Shown: positions 1 through 11,314 of the stretch, piece after piece
Position numbering within the stretch: position 1 is the first letter of the stretch
Layout of the letters: every line of letters starts with the position of its first letter
Origin: Cerioporus squamosus
Taxonomy: Eukaryota > Basidiomycota > Agaricomycetes > Polyporales > Polyporaceae
Direction: 5' to 3'
Length of the DNA: 64,000 nucleotides
Assembly: GCA_022592435.1 (NCBI GenBank)
Contig: JABYQS010000130.1
Location: 1 to 64,000 of the forward strand
Program-made: the position numbers and the translations under genes
The notes under the pieces: generated by a model
Databases searched by the model: none
What the model was told of the DNA's origin: nothing
Seen by the model: the letters and a program-made list of their open reading frames with translations, nothing else

Positions 1-8
1 CGTTGCAT

Positions 9-2195
9 ATGCTTGGGGACGTCGTGCTCGAGATGCCATCCGACTTGCGAGCGACGGCAGCGTTCGAGCTGGACTCGCCTTCGCAGCCGGTATTCAGACC
101 GAAGGAAATAACTAAACTCACCGTGGACATACCGTCCTCCTACAACCCTGAACGCCGAGCGGAGAAACACCCAACGCCGCGATGGAGGACACCGGAATTC
201 ATGGTCTACTACGTGGCATTCGCGGTCGCGGTCCCTCTCATGGTCTGGATACCCTACCGACTCAGCACGCGTGAGTTCTTTTTCTTCTTGAGCTGGAGAT
301 GCACTGAGAACGCGATGTGCAGCATCTCATCCCAATTATCCGTTCTACGAGAGCTCACTCTCACCGGGATGGCTGTTCGGACGGCAAGTGGTGAGTGAGT
401 TTCGGACGTTGATGCGCGAGAACTACGCGAAGCGACGCGGGGAAAGCTGAATATGGACGGGCGCAGGACAACAGTGACAGACAATACCGGGCCTTCCGGA
501 ATGGTCTCCTCTACTTGATCCTCCTCGCCAGTGCATTCCTAGGCCTGAAACATCTGTATACCCTCGTTGCAAGCAAGACCCGCCCCTTACCGGATGCCAA
601 TAACTTATACCTCGTCCCCTTCCTGGTTGCATTCTCTACTGCCATGCTGTTCGCCCTGCACGGCTCGAGCGCCTTCAAAGTTTTCGCCATCCTTTCGATG
701 AACTACTCCCTCGCGAAGGCGTGCGGCGGATCCAAGGCAGGACCCGTCCTCACATGGGTCTTCAACGCGCTTGTCTTGTTTGGCAACGAACGGTACTCCG
801 GATACAGATATGCGGACCTTCACCCGTGGCTGGTGACTATGGTGCGTCCCTGCCTGCGGTCGGCCGACCTCGCTGACCTGACTAGTCCTTGCACCTAGGA
901 TGAATGGGAGGGGCTATACCCGCGGTGGTATGTCAGCTTCAACATCACGATGCTCCGGCTCGTCTCGTTCAGCATGGATTACTACTGGGCGTGCAACCGT
1001 GTGGGGCTGCCTGACGTGAGTTGACAGGGCTCGACTCTCGGAAGAGTGCTCACCGGAGCTATAGACAGGCGCTGTGCTGCCAGACAAGCTGAGATCGCGC
1101 GTGAACCACGATCTGGACACGTACTCATACGTGAACTTCGTGGCATACGCGATATACCCGCCCCTGTACATCGCCGGGCCTATCATGACGTTCAATGACT
1201 TCATGTGGCAGGTGCGCACCTGCCTGCTCGGGACAAAAACTATACTAACAGTTCGTGTCACAGCTACGGAGACCTGTCTCGCTCAGCTGGCGAGCTACGC
1301 TCGGCTACCTTGTCCGCTTCATCGCGTGCATCATGACTCTCGAGTTTATCTTGCACTTCATGTACGTCGTGGCGATCAAAGACCGGAAGGCATGGGTTGG
1401 GTACTCCGCCGCCGAGCTCTGCATGGTCGGATTCTGGAACCTCATTGTCGTCTGGCTGAAGGTACGCCTCCCCATCTCGCACACGTTCGCTCGTCTGACC
1501 ATCTTCTGCTAGCTCCTCGTTCCATGGCGCTTCTTCCGCCTGTGGGCGCTGGCAGATGGGATGGACCCGCCGGAGAACATGGTGCGCTGCATGGCGAACA
1601 ACTACTCGACGCTCGGCTTCTGGCGCGCGTGGCATCGCAGCTACAACCTCTGGATCATCCGGTACATCTACGTCCCGCTCGGGGGCACGCGGAACCGCGT
1701 CATTACGAGCGTGCTCGTCTTTACGTTCGTCGCGCTCTGGCACGACCTGTCGTTCAAGTTGCTCGCGTGGGGCTGGCTCGTCAGCCTATTCATCGTCCCC
1801 GAGGTCGCTGCGCGGTACTTCCTGCCGTCGTCGAGGGTTAGTTGTCGTGCTCTCAGTTCATCCTCTTCGTCAATGCTGATAACGAGCGTAGTTTGGAGAC
1901 AAGTCCTGGTACAGACACGTCTGTGCTGTCGGCGCGGTGCTTAACATCCTGATGATGATGACGGCCAACTTGGTTGGATTCGTTATCGGCACCGACGGGA
2001 TCAAGTACATGATACGCCAGATCGTGGACAGTTGGCAGGGGATACAGTTCCTGCTCGTCGCATGCGCATGTCTCTTCATTGGCGTGCAGGTTATGTTCGA
2101 GTACAGGTGAGCACTAGTTCTACTCAGAGTCTGCGGCCTGCTTATGGCATCATAGGGAGGAGGAAGCCCGGCAAGGGATATATCGTCGCTGTTGA
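9..2195 (+). CDS. GUP1: GUP1-like membrane-bound O-acyltransferase (MBOAT)
   Basis: Nine exons, all phase-consistent: 9-270, 323-390, 467-841, 899-1015, 1065-1211, 1264-1461, 1513-1836, 1892-2106 and 2156-2195, giving about 581 residues, the usual Gup1 length. The protein has a polar N-terminus ([11 protein letters not shown]) and then many hydrophobic membrane segments. The MBOAT hallmarks are present: [13 protein letters not shown] near the middle and the conserved histidine block [11 protein letters not shown]. Known fungal Gup1 is an ER multispanning acyltransferase that remodels GPI anchors and affects glycerol uptake and lipid homeostasis; that role is inferred here from the family. The start at 9 is the first ATG and gives a typical N-terminus, but it lies so close to the window edge that an upstream exon cannot be excluded. 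No frameshift was seen. Confidence 0.9.
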
Positions 2196-2532
2196 GATGC
2201 CTGGGGTCGTCGCGAGTCTGGACATTTCGGTAACTTATCTACAGTACTTCGGTGTTCATGCCATGGGCTATGGTAACTTACATTGGGTGGTATCGTACAA
2301 ACTTCTCGCAATGCCGTTAATGTTGTTCTCGTCTACTCCATGAGACTATATGACGCTCCGCATACAATCTAAGTATATATTCGTTCGTCCACACCACTGC
2401 GGTCGCGGGCAACATGCCCGAGCGCGCGCGGTGCGCGGCTGACTAGACTCTGCTACCTACCATCATTTTCCTGCCTACCCCGGGCCTAATCCGACACTCC
2501 TTTCTTGCTTTCATACCGTCTCAGCTACCATC
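2196..2532. other. intergenic spacer
   Basis: About 340 bp between the GUP1-like gene and the next + gene. It is presumably the 3' region of the first and the promoter of the second. A pyrimidine-rich run (2462-2530) precedes the ATG at 2533, a common fungal core-promoter context. No gene is supported. Confidence 0.5.
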
Positions 2533-2988
2533 ATGTCTACCGACTACAATTACGAACGTCTCCCGACGAGCGACGAGAAGCGCAGGATTCTGCGACAGGA
2601 ACCCACGAGCGATGTTAGGGAGCTGCACCGTCGGCTCGAGCAAGACCCGCGGTTCAACCCACCGACGCCCTCCGCGTGGAAGCGGATCGCACTCATCGTG
2701 TTCATGCTCCTGCTCTTCTGGCTCGGGCTGAGGCTCCGCCTGAACACGATCGAGCAGACCGCGGATCCGAAGGTTGTGCACGCGCAGAGGTACGTTACTA
2801 TGCTGCGTTGTCGAGCTGCGGGGAGCCGGGAGCTGAGCAGCTAGGTCGTTGTGATGCTGGATGCATGGTTGTGGTTGTGCAGGTACTCGAAGGAGTATAA
2901 GTTCCGCCCTGCGGCGAGCCCTGTCATCACGGAGAAGCTGAAGGATGGACGTACGCGGGTGCGGGGTGCTGCCCCTACCTTCCGGTGA
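2533..2988 (+). CDS. small single-pass membrane protein, unknown function
   Basis: Two exons, 2533-2789 and 2883-2988 (split AG|G arginine codon), encode 120 residues. The N-terminal 50 residues are hydrophilic and charged (SDEKRRILRQEP). A hydrophobic stretch at about residues 55-72 (RIALIVFMLLLFWLGLRLR) is one transmembrane helix or signal anchor. The C-terminus is basic, with YSKEYKFRPAASPVIT and then LKDGRTRVRGA. I do not recognise a named domain. The size, clean splice and Ser/Arg-rich tail look like a conserved small fungal membrane protein, but that is an impression only. It is co-oriented with the GUP1-like gene, 337 bp downstream of it. Confidence 0.7.
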
Positions 2989-3851
2989 AGGTGCGTGTGC
3001 TACACACTCATAATACTCCTTTTCATGATCCTGACTAGTCAACGACCGTAGTGTCATATGCAGCTAGCAGAGGACATATTCTTCACGGACTTGCGGACAC
3101 TCGGATTGGTCTTCGTTGACTTATTGCCCCTTACCGGATATTCTCTATCTCCCCCAGTGCGCTGCTTCTGGTGTGCCTATATCATTATGTTTTGGTCTGG
3201 CCAATGCGGCGCGATGCGTTCAGATCGATCATGCCAGGGGGACAGTGAGCAGTCTTGTCGGTCCATGGGAGGTGGCTATCTCAACCACATTCCTTCCCCG
3301 TTTTTGCCCCTTCCCCAGATCTTTGTTCTACATATCTCATAACCCGCTACCTCGAACAGGGTGTTCATCTTCCACTACACGCAGGCCCGCCCCTCTATAG
3401 CCACTGTGCCTCACTCAGGTCTTAGGAGCCATGATCTCACCTGCCGGTGTGGCACACATCCACTTACACACAGCCGTCTTCCTCTCCGTCGCTTTACGAT
3501 CGTTCCGTTATTCTGCAAGTTCCTCTCGGTCCTCGCAGAGATCTTGGTACTCTTGGGGGTTTTCGTCGAGATCGAGCGCAGCCAGGAGTCCACAGCTCTC
3601 GCTCAGCCGGCGCGGGACTTGGCTACAAGATCTTGCAAGTTGCAATTCTCATGTCGGTGAGTAACACCTTTTGTTCTTGTTAATTGAGTGCGCGGCAAGC
3701 TCGAGGCGGTGTGGATAGATACATCAATGTCGTTGTGACAGTACCCCCTGTCGCCTGTCGCTTCGGGTGACTCCGACGAAGGCCATCCGATATAACAACC
3801 CTGCACGGCACAGGCTCAAGCCCGCTCAAGTCAGCTTGCCTTCTCACCACC
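2989..3851. other. intergenic spacer, no gene supported
   Basis: About 860 bp with only short, low-quality open frames on both strands and no domain or splice-consistent exon set that I could support. The right end is the promoter of the first DUF4139 gene. Confidence 0.4.
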
Positions 3852-5870
3852 ATGTCTATCACCGCTAGGACTCTCAACGCGGCCGATCACCCCGTGAAGG
3901 CTGTGACCATCTTTCAGTCGTCGACGGCCGAGCTGACGCGTACTTTCACGGTCGACTTAGTGGTAAGGACCCTTCTCAGGATGCGTGTTCACGCTGACTG
4001 ACAATGCTGCTCCCATGTTCGCAGGGCGGCAGAAACGTGCTCGAGATAACGGGTCTGTCAAGTCGCGTGGTCACGGAGTCGCCTCGCATCCACGGGCTCG
4101 GTTATGACGCGCGGGTCTTTGACATCTCCTGCGACACGAAGCTCACCCATGCGCCCGGACCGCGACCGAAAAAAAATGCTGACGCCGTTCAGAAGGTGGA
4201 GATGACCATCCAGACGTTGGAGATTGAGCGAGACGTGCGTCAGAACGAGTACGACGTGCTCGACAACGCGGCCAAATCGCTCGCGAACGACAAACCCACG
4301 CAGATGGATGCGTTCTTGGACAGGTTTGTGCAGCGCAAGCGCCAGGCCTTGAAGGACGTCATGACTAGCAACGTGGCGATCGCGTCCTTGAAGAAGCAGC
4401 TCTGGCTGTTGCAGAACGCAAGTGAAGGCGAGACTGCTGGGCGTGTTATCGCAACTATCCTCTCCAAGCGCGCCCGCACCGTCACGTTTCAGCTCACGTA
4501 TCGTACGTCTGTTACGCTCTGCATCTGTCCTTTGGGTTTGCTGACCCCTTCTTCCCACCCAGTGGTGACTGGCGTGAGCTGGCAGCCGTATTATGACCTA
4601 CACGCCAGTACTTCTGAGGGAAAGCCGTCCTCCGAGATCTCGCTGTTGTACTGCGCCAACATCACGCAGAGCACCGGAGAAGACTGGACGGACACGGCCC
4701 TCACCCTGAGCACAGCCAATTCCCAGGCGTTGAACAGTCTCTCCGTGCCCGTCGTCGACCCACTCAAGGTCACTCCCACTCGACCCCATCCACCTTCGCA
4801 AGTACAGACTGCGTTTCGTACAGCACAAGTTCCCCGTGGCGGTCTGTTCGGAGGTACAGCAACTGTTCCCAATGGCGGTCTTTTCGGAGCAAGTGCAGCC
4901 CCTGCGGCTCCACCAGCCCCGCCGCCGGTTCCTGCCCCATTTTCACTTTGGCAAGATACGCCGCAGAGTGTGGCCCGCAACGCACAAGGGTCTGAAGAGG
5001 CAGAGTACGATATAGTGGAAGGCGGTGTTGAGTGCGACTTATCTGCCGCAATCACGAGTGTCAATCGCAATCCGTTGTCTCTTGCCTATCGTGTGGACGG
5101 GCAGGTGACGCTCCCCAGCGATGGGATTGCACACAAGGTGTCCATCGCCGTCCTCGACTTCTCGGCGGACCTCAAGTACGTGTGCGTCCCGCACAAGAAT
5201 ACGTCGGCGTTCATCGAGGGAACAGTCAAGAATACGAGCGAGTACGAGCTGCTCCCGGGACCAGTCAGCGTCTTCATGGACGAGGGCTTCGTCACCAAAA
5301 CCTCCTTCAATGTACGTATCCTCCTCGCTGTCGTTGGAATCTGAACACGTTCGCTGATCTCGGTCGCAGCTCATTAGCGTCAACGAGAGCCTCGACTGCG
5401 TCTTCGGCATCGACACAGCACTGCGCGTCACCTACAGCCAGAAGTCGCATACGGAGCACGAGCCGGGGCGCAGCTTCGCGGAGCCAACGAAGACCACCAC
5501 GCGCACGATCACTACCACGGCAACGAACGGACACGTGTTCGACATCGAAACCCTTGTCGTCCGCGATGCTATTCCCCTGGGCAACGAGGACGCGAACATC
5601 AAGGTCATGCTCAGGAAGCCCGACGGGCTCGCACAGGCGAAGGACGGCGAAGAGGTCACTGTCAGCCTGGAGGGCGAGGTCAAGAAGGCCAGGGCGCGGT
5701 GGTCGAAGGTTGAGAACGGGAAAGGTGGGGAGAAGGACGGGGTGTACGAGTGGGTGTGCACCGTGCCAGCTGGCAAGAAGGTCACCTTGGAGGCGGAGTG
5801 GACGGTCAAGGCGCCCAGCAACGTGAAGTGGGAGGAGCGCGTCAAGAAGGACGGCGCGCAGAAGGACTGA
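3852..5870 (+). CDS. DUF4140/DUF4139 (mucoidy-inhibitor-like) protein, copy 1
   Basis: Four exons (3852-3962, 4025-4502, 4563-5311, 5370-5870) give 612 residues. The N-terminal DUF4140-like part (VKAVTIFQSSTAELTRTF, then NVLEITGLS) is followed by a probable coiled coil (about residues 95-160, many Glu/Lys/Arg heptads). The C-terminal DUF4139 part has VSWQPYYDLHAST, YCANITQSTGEDW, ALTLSTANSQ, then a Pro/Ala-rich insert (about residues 270-330) and a beta-rich end with FIEGTVKNTSEYELLPG and NGKGGEKDGVYEWVC. The family is widespread and has no established biochemical role; bacterial members were named after a mucoidy inhibitor. Exon sizes and intron phases match the other two full copies in this window, showing descent by duplication. 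The last exon is exactly 501 bp, as in copy 2. Confidence 0.9.
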
Positions 5871-6085
5871 CAACTAGGAAAGTACTCGTATTCGTGCTTC
5901 CTGGCTCTCTGTACGATGTGTAGCTGTCCAATACTAACAGGTCATATTAGTCGGTCCCCGACGTTCGGATGTGTTGGTTCAAGAAGGTGAGTGAGCTCAT
6001 ATATTGTTTTGAGTTGACGAAGTGATCCTTAAGAGTTCAAATTCTGTGAACAGCCTCGAAGGTCAGTGCACTCCTCAAAACGCAT
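5871..6085. other. spacer downstream of DUF4139 copy 1
   Basis: About 215 bp, AT-richer than the flanking genes, with no gene seen. It ends where an antisense relic of the same gene family begins. Confidence 0.4.
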
Positions 6086-6310
6086 TTACTGCCCGCTAAT
6101 CTTGGTCGCTAATATTCCCTCCCATTCACCGTCGGCTGGTCCCTTCATACCAAACTCCGTCTGCAAGGTGATATTGTGGCCAGCATAGATGCCGCATAGC
6201 CACTTGTTCAATCCATCCTCCTCTCCCCCTTTCCCGTCCTTTATAGTCGTCCAGTGAACCTTTACAGCCTTGTCCCCAGTAGACCAAGCGATCTCAGTCT
6301 ACTGGGGAAG
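6086..6310 (-). pseudogene. relic of a DUF4139 C-terminal exon (antisense)
   Basis: Read on the minus strand, this stretch encodes VHWTTIKDGKGGEEDGLNKW, then LCGIYAGHNITLQTEF and a stop at 6086-6088. It aligns without gaps to the C-terminal segment of the three full DUF4139 genes here (for example KVRWTKIEDGRGGKEDGMYEW of the 24.6 kb copy). Upstream on the same strand, no frame continues with the rest of the family: the reading ends in stops within about 100 bp. I infer a broken fourth copy, or a 3' fragment, lying antisense between two tandem sense copies. A real short gene that uses this segment as its last exon is possible but less likely. Confidence 0.7.
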
Positions 6311-6637
6311 ATGTCTTGCCATCCCTACCAGATGTCGTGCATCCTCAGTGCCGACCATCGGAACACCCAAGGGGTACTCAGCTCACCTTCCAGTGAATGC
6401 ACGACTAACCTCGGTGGTCGATGGCTAGATTATAGTCGCGTACGCCGTCGTTTGTAGGGACCATGACTTGACAGGCAAGCAGCGCCAATTCTTGTGGCTC
6501 GTGCACCAGCACGCCCCAGGCACATCCATGTGAGCTGGGATCGCCAAGGCCGTAACGCGGGCTGTGCAGGGCAAATTCCGTGCACTGCGCTGTCAGGCGG
6601 TCCCGCCAGATACGATGACTCCCGCGAAACAAGTACA

Positions 6638-6643
6638 TATAAG
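6638..6643 (+). promoter_or_regulatory. TATA-like element of DUF4139 copy 2
   Basis: TATAAG lies about 40 bp upstream of the ATG at 6680. If used, it implies a very short 5' leader. This is sequence-only evidence. Confidence 0.35.
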
Positions 6644-6679
6644 GAACCACGAGTCGTCCCCATCGCTCCAGTAACCGCC

Positions 6680-8644
6680 ATGATCTCGACAATCCAGAAG
6701 ACCTCGCTCAGCGCAACCGACTATCCCCTCAAGGCCGTGACTATCTTCCAGTCATCGACAGCGGAGCTCACACGTACAATTGAAGTCGACCTAGTGGTGC
6801 GTAGTCGTGTTCGTGCTCTTCGAAGTTCGGTGTAGCTGAGGTCCTAGTTACAGAGCGGCAGGAACGTACTCGAGATTACTGGTATTTCAGGCCGTGTCGA
6901 CAAGGAGTCCCCTCGCATTCACGGCCTCGGCACTGACGCGCGTGTCTTTGACATCTCCTGCGACACGAACCTCACGACCGCTCCCGGTCCGAGGTACCGG
7001 AAGGATGCCCAGGTGCTCAAGGAACTCACTTCGAAGATCAGTGCCCTCGAGCTCGAGCGCGACGTGCGTCAGAGCGAAGATCTCATGCTCGACAGAGCTA
7101 TTCAGGCGGTGACGAATGGCAAACCCTCGGAACTCGATGGCTTCATGGACAGTATTATGCGTCGCAAACGCGCCGCCATGCAGGCCTCCATGGAGTACGA
7201 GGAGCAGATCACAGTGCTACAGAAAGAGCTATGGTCGCTAACCGATGTCAACAAGGGCGAGACTCCCGGACGCGTGATCGCGACTATTGTCTCCAAGCGC
7301 GAGTGCAAGGCCGTGTTCCAGCTCACGTACCGTGAGTCTCTCAGCTACAGCATTGCCCACATCATCTCACCATCATCTCCAACAGTCGTCACCGGCGCCA
7401 GCTGGACGCCGTACTATGATCTTCATGCCACCACATCCGAGGGCCGACCTTCCCCGGAGGTGTCCCTCTTGTATTGCGCCAACATCACTCAGAACACGGG
7501 GGAAGATTGGACGGACACGGTCTTGACTCTCAGCACCGCCAATTCGCAGGCGCTTCGTAACCTGTCGGTTCCTGTACTTGACTCTCTGAAGGTATCGCCT
7601 CAGGTTTCTGCCCAACCGCGACCGGCCTCCTTTGCACGAGCGATCGTCCTTGATTCCGAAGAACGATTGCCACCCAACGCTCCCACTCCCGCCCCCGCCC
7701 CCGTATACCCGCTAGCAGCCGTCCGGCACCGAACGCGTCAGACGGCGCGGCGGTCCAATGTTACGACTCCTGCGAACCCCGCGACGCAGGAGTCAGCAGA
7801 CGTCGATAAAGGGGATGATGCTTCTGCCCCACCCGCCACTGTCGACCGCAGTCCTCTATCCCTCTCTTACCACGTTGAGGGGCTCGTCAGCCTCCCGAGC
7901 GATGGAGTCGCCCACAAGGTCTCTATCGCGATGCTCGACTTCACGGCGGACCTGAGATACGTGTGCGTACCGCGCAAGAACACCTCTGCCTTCATCGAAG
8001 GCATGATCAAAAACACGAGCGAGTACGAGCTTCTTCCCGGGCCTGTGAGGGTCTTCATGGACGACAGCTTCGTCACCAAGACGTCTTTCGATGTACGTTC
8101 TCAGCTAACTTGTTTGCGGACTTGTCGCTGATCTCGACCTTAGCTCATCAGCGTGAACGAGAGCTTCGACTGCGTTCTCGGTGTCGACACCGCTATCCGC
8201 GTCACGTACAGCCAGAAGTCCCACACCGAGCACGAGCCGGCGCGCAGCTTCGCGGAGCCTACGACGACTACGACGCGCATTATCATCACCACCGCGACCA
8301 ACGGGCACGCCTTTGACATCCCGAAGATTATCATCCCGGACGTTATCCCGCTGGGCAACGAGGACGCGAACATCAAGGTCATGCTTCGCAAGCCCGACGG
8401 GCTCGCGCAGATCAAGGACGGCGAAGACATCACCGTGAGCTTGACGGGCGACGTGAAGGAGGCCAAGGCACGGTGGTCGAAGGTGGAGAATGGGAAGGGT
8501 GGAGAGAAGGACGGGATGTATGAGTGGGTCTGTGCAGTGCCCGCGGGTAAGACGGTTAGCCTGGAGGCCGAATGGGCGATCAAGGCCCCGAGCAACGTGC
8601 AGTGGGAAGAGACCATTAACAAGGACGCAGCGCAGAAGGATTGA
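6680..8644 (+). CDS. DUF4140/DUF4139 protein, copy 2 (tandem)
   Basis: Four exons (6680-6796, 6854-7331, 7386-8092, 8144-8644) give 600 residues. The second (478 bp) and last (501 bp) exons have exactly the same lengths as in copy 1, and intron phases are identical. The same blocks are visible: YPLKAVTIFQSSTAELTRT, the coiled-coil region, GASWTPYYDLHATTSEG, YCANITQNTGEDWTD, and GKGGEKDGMYEWVC near the end. The variable Pro/Ala/Thr-rich insert (about residues 265-330) is the main difference. It is a tandem duplicate of the gene 0.8 kb upstream, in the same direction. No breaks were found. Function is unknown, as for copy 1. Confidence 0.9.
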
Positions 8645-8989
8645 CATACCGATGCACTTGGGTAAAACGTGCCTGGGATCTTATAATTCGTCACGCCGCG
8701 TCGTACTGATGCAAGGTTCAATGTCATGTAACCTCGATACCCTGTTTGTGTACAGTACATCACACTGGTCATCTATATCATATTGGGTGTTGATGTGTAT
8801 GTCTCTGTTCTCTATGAGCCGTGTGTGTGCCGCATTGGCACCATCACACCTCCGAGGGCGAGTCGCTCAACTCTCCCGACACAATGTAGACACAACTATA
8901 GGCATTTTGCGAGGGAAAATACAACAAAGTCTGCAAAACATTAATCCTACATCCTCTCCTCCATTGAGTACTATGGCAGGTGCGATCTG
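8645..8989. other. convergent 3' intergenic region
   Basis: About 345 bp between two convergent genes (DUF4139 copy 2 and the ZZ protein). It is AT-rich, consistent with terminators or polyadenylation regions on both strands. No gene was seen. Confidence 0.4.
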
Positions 8990-10029
8990 CTATGCCTGTT
9001 GCATCTGGCGAATAGCCACTGCATTATTGAAGTGCGTGAAGTCGCCGGGGGTCGTAACGGGGAAGAAGACATGCTTGAGGTTGTGCGTCGTGCGCAGCGT
9101 GGGATTCGAGAAGCATTTCACGCACATGTCGTAATCTGGAGAGCCATCAGCTCCGATGTCTGACACGTAGTACTGTGGATATTTGACTCACCAGCGCAAT
9201 CGAGGCACCTGTACCGGACGCCAACGAGTGGCGACATCTTGCACGCATCGCAGACTACCCCTGTATGGGATGGGCCAGAACCTGCGGCTAAGGACGTGGC
9301 ACGGTAGACGTTCCGCATGTTTTCGTACTTGGTCCGGCTGAGGGCGGAGGTGATCGGGAAGAACGGATGAGTGATTTGGTGCATCCCCCGCTTGTGTGGG
9401 TCGGCGATACAGTCCTCGCAGTAGTCGAAATCTGGTATCGCGATAGTGTGTCAGTCTGCATATTGTTGTGGCCACGGCGGGGCCGCAATAAAACATACTC
9501 TCGCAGGCCAGGCATCGGTGCCGTGTGCCCTGGATATCGTTCTTGTTACATCCGTCACAGCTGGTGCCGTGGTGGACGACTCGCGTCTGTGCCAATATGG
9601 CATTGTAGTCGGACAAGTCACCGGGGTGGTGGATAGGGAAGAACTGGTGGGTGCGGTCGTGCGCAAGCCATGCCCGGGGAGCTGCCATGCACGACTCACA
9701 ACGGTTATACGCTGCAAAGCACAATGTCAGCACGCCTCTCAGTTCATGAGATGACGATGGTGTTGACACTGACAGGGGCAGTGGAGGCATTTGTAGCGGA
9801 TACCCTTCATGTTCACTTTCCCGCAGTAATCGCAGGATACATCTGTGTGCACGGGTTGCTGGTAAGGCTGCTGAGAAGGCGGCCCCCACGGTGAGGAAGA
9901 GGACGGCGTCGGCCACTGTGTCGGCCTTGTCGTCGTGCTACCAAACGGTGGAAACGAGTTCGGCCCCGCGGCCGTCGGCCAATATGTCGACCCAAAAGTC
10001 TCACTGTCTCCAGTCAATTTCCCGGACAT
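8990..10029 (-). CDS. protein with three ZZ-type zinc fingers
   Basis: Four exons on the minus strand (10029-9774, 9711-9499, 9431-9192, 9135-8990) give 284 residues. After a Ser/Pro/Thr-rich N-terminus come three ZZ fingers: CDYCGKVNMKGIRYKCLHC, CDGCNKNDIQGTRHRCLAC and CDACKMSPLVGVRYRCLDC. In each, the second half (for example FDYCEDC, YDMCVKC) sits in the next exon, so each intron cuts a finger at the same place. A short His/Phe motif follows each finger (HQFFPI, HPFFPI, HVFFPV). ZZ fingers bind two zinc ions and usually mediate protein or histone-tail binding; the role here is unknown. The start at 10029 gives MSGKLTGDSE; an in-frame upstream ATG would add about 35 residues. Confidence 0.85.
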
Positions 10030-10548
10030 GGCGAGTCTCAGACTCTGTGGTCCTCGAGGTGAATGGGTTCCGGTGCAAGTCTGGTGAGGAGTCAGTGAAC
10101 ACTGAAGATCGAAACTTGGATCCCGAGAGGTCACGACCGGGCCCGGGCAAAAGCTCAGTATCCGTGCTGCGATCTGTCAGTCGCGCGCATTGATGGCAGC
10201 TCGTAGGTAATCACACTCCGTGACAGGCGTGTGTGTGCATGGCTTCAATATCAGTACGAGTCGCAGCCGACATACCGTGAGGATATGAATCTCCCCGACT
10301 CTCCTGAGTAGGATCCGGAGGATGATACTAAGTAGCTCACTGAGAAAGAGGTTACGACGACTTACAGCGGCTTTACTCCCAGTTTAGGGCAGGTGTAGCA
10401 GTAGTCAGTAAAGATTGTGATCCGGCTAACAGTCCTATAACAATGCCAGCGCCTGCCCTAAACTCCACATACTTACCTCCTCAGCATTCGGCAAGAGCCA
10501 CAACCAACCCGTCCGAACCTTGCTATCCATTGCAGGGACACTGATTTG
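10030..10548. other. intergenic left flank of the transposon
   Basis: About 520 bp between the ZZ gene start and the transposon. It is presumably the ZZ promoter plus the insertion flank. I see no gene. Confidence 0.4.
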
Positions 10549-10557
10549 GGCCTCAAG

Positions 10558-10743
10558 CAGGCTCCTGCCCACCCCTTCGCTTCGGGTTGAGGCAGATTCT
10601 CTGAGGCAAGGGCAAGGCGGAATCCGAGAAGCGAGCGCTTGCCTCATCCTCTGAGCGGGAGTCACGTGCATTGTAGTTGTTGGGCCTCAACCCCAGTGAG
10701 AACCGGGGGTATCCAGGGCTATCTGGAGATGCCCAAAGGTGCC
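10558..10743 (+). repeat. left terminal inverted repeat
   Basis: Inverted partner of 19234-19425. It contains two CAG-led blocks (at 10558 and 10694), a GGGTTGAGGC block and a perfect 12-bp GGGCCTCAACCC at 10682-10693, which appears in flipped orientation relative to the matching spot of the right repeat. Confidence 0.85.
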
Positions 10744-11314
10744 TGGCGCGATCCCCGTTCGCCTTACGGCGTCTATCGCACCACATCATGCGAATATCAC
10801 AGCCACAGTCGCAGACACAAACGCCGATCGTAGAATAGAAGTCCCAAATACGTTCCTCCCAGTCCGCATTTGCGACTCTCATGTACATATGTATATACTC
10901 CATTCGATCCGACTACATGATTCCTCTCCTCCTCACTGTGCCTCCCGCATGCCGAGTCGACCAATGTCCGACGCGCTCGATGGTCTGCCCGCGTGCCTCT
11001 GGCGTCGCCGCAAACAAGAGACAACTTGCCTCAGTATTCCAGGTAAGCAGAGGCAAACCCACAGTGAGCAGGACTTCGATGCGATCCTGACCTGACGCTG
11101 CACAGCGCGAGCACCACCCAAAGCTCCTCGCATCCGTGGTAACACCATACGGCTCTGCGCATGTCCTGCCAAGTGAGCCTGGCAGACTGTCCAACATAGC
11201 TCGATTTGTTCGCTTACAAGTCATTCTGCCACAGCGCTCCCGTACCTGTATATAACCACAGACATCTGGAGCCATGTCCAGCAGAACTCGACAGCTCTAC
11301 TAGTATAAGTCACC

